Origin: Calliphora vicina | Taxonomy: Eukaryota > Arthropoda > Insecta > Diptera > Calliphoridae | DNA length: 64,000 bases | Assembly (NCBI RefSeq): GCF_958450345.1 | Contig: NC_088781.1 | Coordinates: forward strand, 49,992,815 to 50,056,814 | Direction of reading: 5' to 3' | Part shown: in pieces, positions 56,993 to 64,000 of the stretch | Numbering within the stretch: position 1 is the first letter of the stretch | Layout: each line of letters starts with the position of its first letter | Program-made: the position numbers and the translations under genes | The notes under the pieces: generated by a model | Told to the model about the DNA's origin: nothing | The model's input: the letters and a program-made list of their open reading frames with translations, nothing else | Databases searched by the model: none

Positions 56993-57189
56993 AAAATTGA
57001 TTTTTTTTGTCCTTTTTTATTATAAATATGAATGGTTTTATTGAAATTGATTTTTTTTTGTTATCTATTATATTAATAAACATATGTTTATAAAAAATGT
57101 GTTGAAAATAATAAAGAAGTTGATTATTTATATTAGTAATCAATGATTTCTTTGAAATTTTGTTATTTTTTCTCTATGTGCAAAGAATT

Positions 57190-57470
57190 TTGTGACAAAC
57201 TGTATAAGATTTTCATTCCGTTTCTACATTTTTCGCTTCCGACTCCATTAAGTATATTTATTCTGGATCGTTATAGACAGCGGAGTCTATCCGTCTGTAT
57301 GTTGAAATCAAATTTCCGAAGCCCCCAAATAACTTACATACATAATTCATACATTAATATATCCGTTATAGTTTTTTTGTTAAAATTCGTGAAATTCGGG
57401 ACACAAATGGCTGAGAAAATTTTGACTAAGATGGGTCGGCAACGGGAAATGTATTTTTTAAGCCGAGTTT
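57190..57470 (-). mobile_element. HINE-B-like 3' fragment
   Basis: The plus-strand sequence TATTCTGGATCGTTATAGAC, AGCGGAGTCTATCCGTCTGT and GGGACACAAATGGCTGAG corresponds to the reversed HINE-B 3' region at 50890-51070. Partial. Confidence 0.5.
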
Positions 57471-57689
57471 TTTTTCACAAAAAAATAGTTTACCATAAAA
57501 TTTTATTCTGCGAAATATTTTTTTTTACATTTAAAATTACCTGCTTTTTATTTATTAACTCTTTGCGGTATGGTGGTTAGTTTACTAACCACATTTTCTA
57601 TAGTCTTTAAAACATAGTTTATTGGCATCTATTGCCATTTTGATAAACAATTATATTTTTCGAAGACATTAAAAATTACTGATCTGTGT

Positions 57690-58420
57690 ACTATTTTGAT
57701 TCAATATATGGAACCTATGACCTATTATGGGCCTAAGTATTTGAGTGCTATTTTTGTACAATTTCATATAAACAACGCCATTAAGAAGAGTGGACCTTAT
57801 ATGGGAGCTATGACGAATTATGGACCAATATTTAAAAAATCTTGTAGTACAATTCTTGGTTAAAAATTACTGATCGATGTAAAATTTTGGTTCAGTACAG
57901 ATTATTTTGGATATTTGTGAAGGTTAATGTGTTTTGCGGAAGTGGTTCTTATATGGAGGCTATGACCAATTATGGGCCTATCATCGTAACATTTGGTACA
58001 TCGATTTTTGTATATATTGAAAAAATTTGTTTCGAATTTCAACCTGATAAATATATTTGTAAGAAATTTTTGAGGATTTTAGTGATTTTCGGGAGTGGAC
58101 CTTATATGGGTGCTATGGCTAAATATGGACCGATATTCACAGTAGTATGATTGCTGGATACATTTTCATTCATAACTTTGGTTGTACTGTACTGATTTCG
58201 CTGATATTCAATACCAAACTGCTTAGGGCAATAATAAATATTTTTCTTGTAACCCTACTAAGTTTGTTTGCGTATTTTGGATGTGAGCGTGTTTTACAGA
58301 GACGGACAGACGGACAGACAGACAGACATGGCTCAATCGACTTAGAATTTCATAAGGATCAATAATATATATACTTTGTTGGGTCTCAGATGAATATTTC
58401 TCAATGGTACACACGGAAAT
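57690..58420 (+). mobile_element. DINE-like element with HINE-A-type central units and a (GACA)n tract
   Basis: Four degenerate units share GG(A/C)C(T/C)TATATGG(G/A)(G/T)GCTATGAC and AATTATGG(A/G)CC (57715-58130). They are followed by GAGACGGACAGACGGACAGA and GACAGACATGGCTCAATC (58298-58335), then ATATATATACTTTG. The combination looks intermediate between HINE-A and HINE-B. No gene; the peptide frame is repeat-derived. Confidence 0.6.
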
Positions 58421-58639
58421 AAAAACATAGTTTAATACAAAACTAAATAAGACTTGAACCGTTCTATATAAAAATTCTCAAAAATACGCAAATTTATTCA
58501 AATATTGTACAAATTCTTTACACATTTAAATATTGGTATATTACTCGGTATTTAAAAAAATATTTACTTTTTCCAGAAATCCTCCAATTAAAGAATTAGC
58601 TTTTAGAACGAGGTGATCCACTTTCCTTTACATTCGTAC

Positions 58640-59310
58640 ATGTCTATGCTTACCTTTTCTGTGTGCATAACAGGCCAAAGTTCTGGAGAAATTTACATTA
58701 TTGTTTGAATATCACCCAATGGCCTTTTTTCAATAGTGGTGTGATGCCAAATCGGGCCGGATATGTGAAGAAAGGTAAATGCTGTTTTTGTAGACACTCC
58801 GTAATATATATTTCGGTGTTTATCGTCCCTAATGTCACAAATGATTGGCTTCTTTTGCCACAACTGCAATTGACTTGTGTTTATCGTCCCTAATGTCACA
58901 AATGATTGGCTTCTTTTGCCACAACTGCAATTGACTTGCCACATAAGAAACTTCTTGGGGAATTTTTTTGTCCGGTATTATTCTTAAACATTACTTTATC
59001 CACTTACACCAACAGGTGTATTTTTTTAATAAAATTTTACCTCAATTTTACCGATCGTTCTTTTGCTTCTAAGTTCATTACCGAATTACGGTCAGGAACT
59101 TTCCGAAATTTATACGACTTCAAACCAGCATTAGCTTTGGCTGTGACCACAAAAGAATCAGTGCATTTATGAGTTGCTTTTGTGATAGAAGTGTTCGGTG
59201 GTCTTCGAAAGAGTTGTTCGACATATTTTGCCTTTTGCCAATATATGTTAGACAATTTTTTACTTTATTTTTAGTCATTTTTTCACGATCTTTTTTTTTG
59301 CTGCCCATTT
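58640..59310 (-). pseudogene. Tc1/mariner-group transposase relic with internal duplication
   Basis: Minus strand: 59255-59040 reads LKSYKFRKVPDRNSVMNLEA then KERSVKL, the N-terminal catalytic-domain approach of a mariner-related group. After a deletion, FLCGKS leads to CGKRSQSFVTLGTINT (58935-58880). A 61-bp tandem duplication (58816-58876 and 58877-58937) then repeats this motif out of frame, and the chain resumes INTEIYITECLQKQHLPFF. The catalytic Asp region before VWQ is deleted. I cannot fix the exact subgroup. Confidence 0.65.
58816..58937. repeat. 61-bp tandem duplication
   Basis: Two nearly identical 61-bp units starting GTGTTTATCGTCCCTAATG at 58816 and 58877, inside the transposase relic. 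Confidence 0.9.
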
Positions 59311-62300
59311 TACCGAAATAACTGACATATTCTTAAAAGCTAAAGTGATTAAAAATTTAATTATTTGTTGGACAAGTTTTGGCTGGAATAGAGTGTATAA
59401 GTTTTTATGACTCACTATTTACATCGCACACAACGATTTGCTAACTAGCAGTCAGATTAGACTTAGCAGTTAGCAATATATTTTGAAAGTCAACACTGAA
59501 AAGTGTGATGTATTGACAACTCAGTCAGTTTTTGTCCGACTTTAAATTTTTTAACGGGGTTGGATAGAAAATTACGTGCATTCTTTGATACGTTTGTAAG
59601 TTGTAAGTATTGTTTTTGTTAAGAATATCTAAAAGAAAAACAAAATTTATCAACTTTTTTCATTTTATTAGCTTTTCATAGTTTATTTTGATATGAAAGC
59701 TTATAAAAATGTATACCAATGTATAAAGAAAATTTAGTTCTAGTTATTTAACTTTTGATTAACACCTTTTTTTAGTATTTTCTTCCCCAGCGCATATAAA
59801 TAAAAAATTCAAATTTTTTCTAGAAAATTTAATAACGTTTGCAAATATAAACCGATTTCAACAATTAATGTCTCATTTATTTCTATACAAAATGTCTTTA
59901 AAACATTTCAACAGGTACTGGCTCATTTATTTCTATATAAAATGTCTTCCAAATACTGTAAAAAAAAGGTTTTCATAGAAACAAATTAAAATAACTATTG
60001 TTGAATTTGAAAAATTTCGAAAAAAAATATATGCGAAACTTTTTATAAAAACATACATAATTTCTTGGAATATACATTTTATGCTTAATTTTTTTCTGAT
60101 GAACCCTTACTTCTTTGCCTCTCCATAATTGTTTTTTTCAAAATAATTTGAAGCTGTTTTAAAATCTTTGAAAACAGTTTTTGCATGTCCTCACCTAGGC
60201 CTACAATACCATTAGGTTGCTTCTCAAGTTCTTTGTTTTCGTTTGAATGCAAATCTGGCGTGAATTTGTGAACAATCTTTATCAAAATAGGATTAAATTC
60301 CAATGTTAAGTAATTTAAACACCACTCCTTTTATCATAAAAGTTTTAAAACTAATTTCTAGAAAATGTTAAACCTTTTTCATGAGCAAAGGAACAATTTT
60401 TCAAACTACGTCTCAGTGTTAGACAAACAAATCCCATTTTCGCACTGAATTTAGTTTTTTTGCTAGATTCGTTGTATATATTTGTGTTTGTACATAAGTT
60501 GGTATAGAGTATGAGTGTGTGTTTTATCCTTAAGGCTGTTGTAGTAGGTAGTGTTTAAATAATATTTTGTTGGCTTTCTTTTACTCTTGGTTTTTTTTTT
60601 TTTGCAATTTTTGTTGGCTTTAATACTGGGTATTGTATTTCATTTCTATGAAAATTCGATTATCGTTACTTGTTTATTTGATTTTCAAAGTCAGTGCAGT
60701 GTTTTTATCTTATTTGTACTTTTAGTTCCAATACTCTCTCTCTATTGTTGTTTAATTTGTGGGATGTTTTGTCGATTTTTTTCGACTTTTACATAAAACG
60801 AAAATGGGTTTTGATATTATTTTCCCAATATGTATGTATGCCCTGAAGGTATATCCCTACGCCTGTTTTTTTATCTTTTGTACTTATATAAAGTACTTTT
60901 AGAAGGAAGAGGTTGGCATAATAAGTTTGTTATTACATTGTCAACCTACATAATTATTGCCAATAGTATTTCCAGGTTTTGTATTATAATCAATCAATTA
61001 AAGGGGGAGATTTGCTACAGTTTTGTTTTTAAATTAAAAAATACTAGGAAGTTTTAGACTAGAATAGTTAATCTTTTTTAACCAAAAAGTAATTTCTATT
61101 GAACTACTAACTATAACAGCAAAATTATAGGAAATATTCATAACTTTTACATTTTCTACCATTAAGCATACATCTCGTATTCATTTCAAATTAAACTTTA
61201 AAATGTAATTTTATTTCTCAGTTTTATTTTATGCAAAGTTGCTTCCAAATACCAATTCATGTTCATTTTTAACATGGAAACAATGTCTATGTTTGTTGTC
61301 CTTTATTGCTGTATTCTGTATATTTTTTTATATTCTTATCACAATTCAATTTAAATTCATTCAAATATATTGGGCAATTATTATGGAAAATAGACAATTT
61401 AATAAAGAAAGGCAATTTTACATGATATGACTATGACTACGATAATAGTTTTTAAAAGCAAGAGGAGAGAATTGCACAAGAAAAACGAAAATTTACATAA
61501 AAGCTAAATTTTTAGCAGCAAAAGGAAATAATATAATTTTTACTTTTCTCAGTGTTCTTAGATATAAATAAGTTCAAGGGAAATATTTGCAATATATATA
61601 AAATATTTGCAATATATATAAAATATCGAATATCGTTTACTATAGAAAAACTGTTTTAAATAGAATTTTTTAGTAAATAAAATGTGCAACCTCTAAACGT
61701 CAGCCGATTTTGCTAAAATTTTCAATTTCAATTAGTTAGAAGACAGAGAACAATTTTAGATTTTGAGAGCACCGAAGAGCCACCAGTTTAACAACGCCTG
61801 AAACATCATTAAAACTCTGTTCTTCCAATTATCATTATTTTATTTTAAAAACACATCATTAAATTTAAAAATATTTTAAACCGAATCACTTTTTAAACAT
61901 TAAATTTATTCACTTTAGTATTTTATTTCAGCCTGTTGGCTGGCAGGAAACATTATCCAACCCCTTGCGGTCGTATTATTTTGTAAGTAAATAAAATAAT
62001 GAATGGCATGAAACGAAATGAATGCAAGAATTAATGAATGAATGAATGAGCGAATGAATATGTGGGCACGACTATATGGTTTGTATTCATTCTACTCAGG
62101 CTTTTGTGTACCTTTAACTTTAAATATGTTTGTTTTTTTTTTTTTGCTCAAGTTAATGATATTTATATATCACATTGTTACATATTCATTTACTTATTGT
62201 TGTTATTTTTATTTTCTTCTACTGATGCTTGTTATTACTGTCATTAACACCATTACCAAATATTAAATTTTTGTTGCTGCTGTTGGTAATATGTATGTTC

Positions 62301-62601
62301 TGCGGCTGGATTATGTATATAAACCACCATGTATAAAGATATTAAAAGGTAGAAATATTTTGGATTTTTTTCAAGAGATGAAGGTAAAGCAGCACAGCAA
62401 AAAATAAACTATTTAAAATTTTTAGAGATTTTATATAAAACATTTTATTTGTTAGTCCTAGCAATATGGTTTATTAAATCCAGAAAAACAACTCGCAAAA
62501 CGGGTATCCAATTAAATTTAGATTTTATCCACTGATTGGTTGAGTAGATATTAAATAGGTAGCACTAAGTTGAAGTGAATATAATGAAAACCGAACACTG
62601 G
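59311..62601. other. Gene-free stretch
   Basis: A small hairpin TTGCTAACT/AGTTAGCAA lies at 59438-59476. A minus-strand frame at 60303-60085 (72 aa, including VGLGEDMQKLFSKILKQ) has more even codon use than its surroundings and could be part of an unrecognised gene or element. I cannot name it. A GAAT-type microsatellite is at about 62015-62060. The rest is unrecognised AT-rich sequence. Confidence 0.4.
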
Positions 62602-64000
62602 TTCTTTTCAGTTCTAGTTCAGTTTTAGTTCAGTCTAGTTCAGTTCTAGTTCAGTTCTAGTTCAGTTCTAGTTCAGTTCTAGTTCAGTTCTAGTTCAGTT
62701 CTAGTTCAGTTCTAGTTCAGTTCTAGTTCAGTTCTAGTTCAGTTCTAGTTCAGTTCTAGTTCAGTTCTAGTTCAGTTCTAGTTCAGTTCTAGTTCAGTTC
62801 TAGTTCAGTTCTAGTTCAGTTCTAGTTCAGTTCTAGTTCAGTTCTAGTTCAGTTCTAGTTCAGTTCTAGTTCAGTTCTAGTTCAGTTCTAGTTCAGTTCT
62901 AGTTCAGTTCTAGTTCAGTTCTAGTTCAGTTCTAGTTCAGTTCTAGTTCAGTTCTAGTTCAGTTCTAGTTCAGTTCTAGTTCAGTTCTAGTTCAGTTCTA
63001 GTTCAGTTCTAGTTCAGTTCTAGTTCAGTTCTAGTTCAGTTCTAGTTCAGTTCTAGTTCAGTTCTAGTTCAGTTCTAGTTCAGTTCTAGTTCAGTTCTAG
63101 TTCAGTTCTAGTTCAGTTCTAGTTCAGTTCTAGTTCAGTTCTAGTTCAGTTCTAGTTCAGTTCTAGTTCAGTTCTAGTTCAGTTCTAGTTCAGTTCTAGT
63201 TCAGTTCTAGTTCAGTTCTAGTTCAGTTCTAGTTCAGTTCTAGTTCAGTTCTAGTTCAGTTCTAGTTCAGTTCTAGTTCAGTTCTAGTTCAGTTCTAGTT
63301 CAGTTCTAGTTCAGTTCTAGTTCAGTTCTAGTTCAGTTCTAGTTCAGTTCTAGTTCAGTTCTAGTTCAGTTCTAGTTCAGTTCTAGTTCAGTTCTAGTTC
63401 AGTTCTAGTTCAGTTCTAGTTCAGTTCTAGTTCAGTTCTAGTTCAGTTCTAGTTCAGTTCTAGTTCAGTTCTAGTTCAGTTCTAGTTCAGTTCTAGTTCA
63501 GTTCTAGTTCAGTTCTAGTTCAGTTCTAGTTCAGTTCTAGTTCAGTTCTAGTTCAGTTCTAGTTCAGTTCTAGTTCAGTTCTAGTTCAGTTCTAGTTCAG
63601 TTCTAGTTCAGTTCTAGTTCAGTTCTAGTTCAGTTCTAGTTCAGTTCTAGTTCAGTTCTAGTTCAGTTCTAGTTCAGTTCTAGTTCAGTTCTAGTTCAGT
63701 TCTAGTTCAGTTCTAGTTCAGTTCTAGTTCAGTTCTAGTTCAGTTCTAGTTCAGTTCTAGTTCAGTTCTAGTTCAGTTCTAGTTCAGTTCTAGTTCAGTT
63801 CTAGTTCAGTTCTAGTTCAGTTCTAGTTCAGTTCTAGTTCAGTTCTAGTTCAGTTCTAGTTCAGTTCTAGTTCAGTTCTAGTTCAGTTCTAGTTCAGTTC
63901 TAGTTCAGTTCTAGTTCAGTTCTAGTTCAGTTCTAGTTCAGTTCTAGTTCAGTTCTAGTTCAGTTCTAGTTCAGTTCTAGTTCAGTTCTAGTTCAGTTCT
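62602..64000. repeat. 11-bp satellite, unit TAGTTCAGTTC, reaching the window end
   Basis: The first four or five units (62602-62640) are imperfect. From 62641 to 64000 the array is perfectly periodic in the lines I compared, about 124 units. No higher-order structure seen. It continues beyond the window. Confidence 0.97.

Noticed and set aside
59438..59476. tRNA-like hairpin
   Set aside because: A single 9-bp stem without cloverleaf arms or A/B box motifs.
62602..64000. CRISPR array
   Set aside because: The units are contiguous 11-mers with no spacers; it is a eukaryotic satellite.

Overview
The window looks like repeat-dominated, AT-rich nuclear DNA of a higher (cyclorrhaphan, probably calyptrate) fly. 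The evidence is the make-up of the repeats: many relics of mariner, Tc1, hAT, piggyBac and non-LTR elements; Helitrons that start TC and end CTAG; and several families resembling dipteran DINE-1/mini-me/Helentron-associated elements, with a 5' hairpin, (GTCY)n tracts and a 3' hairpin. Introns are about 60 nt. I recognise no host gene, tRNA, rRNA or CRISPR array. The window could be intergenic, pericentromeric or part of a very large intron.

The centre of interest is 29.2-34.8 kb. Two elements are nested there. The outer one (29174-34758) has a perfect 5-bp CGTCT target duplication and ends built like recombination signal sequences: CACAGTG, then a 13-bp spacer on the left or a 23-bp spacer on the right, then ACAAAAAT(C/A). 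This is the architecture of Transib/RAG-type transposons. The inner one (29808-33568) has CCCAGTATGCAA inverted ends and a TA duplication. It carries two apparently intact genes in the same direction: a 621-aa transposase of the CACTA/Mirage/Chapaev-like kind, and a four-exon, 225-aa DUF4806-like protein.

Layout. 0.5-3 kb: long-inverted-repeat family, a mariner relic split by an LTR-like insertion, and a DINE-like element (called HINE-A here). 4.3-12.7 kb: HINE-A and HINE-B copies, a CACAGTGG-ended family (family C), a mariner relic and a CCGGTT-rich element. 15-17 kb: a hAT-type non-autonomous element with 8-bp duplication, and a Helitron. 18.7-25.4 kb: HINE-B copies, a foldback element and family C. 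27.9-29.1 kb: two Helitrons joined head to tail, then a small MITE. 29.2-34.8 kb: the nested pair. 35-39 kb: long-inverted-repeat element, a hAT element with a transposase fragment, and a mariner relic split by a jockey-like LINE. 39.9-43.9 kb: piggyBac relic nested in a MITE, then hairpin MITEs. 44.1-47.6 kb: a LINE relic split by HINE-A. 48.6-50.3 kb: two Tourist-like MITEs and a Foldback element with a 9-bp duplication. 50.6-53.3 kb: HINE-B and a LINE 3' end. 55.8-59.3 kb: two Tc1/mariner-group relics. 62.6-64 kb: an almost perfect 11-bp satellite running off the window.

Nearly every gene-like signal belongs to a mobile element, and most are broken. Only the two genes of the inner element at 30-33 kb look functional. 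Several insertions sit inside other repeats that also occur uninterrupted in this window, so their empty target sites can be read directly. All assignments come from reading the sequence and remembered family signatures; no database search was run.
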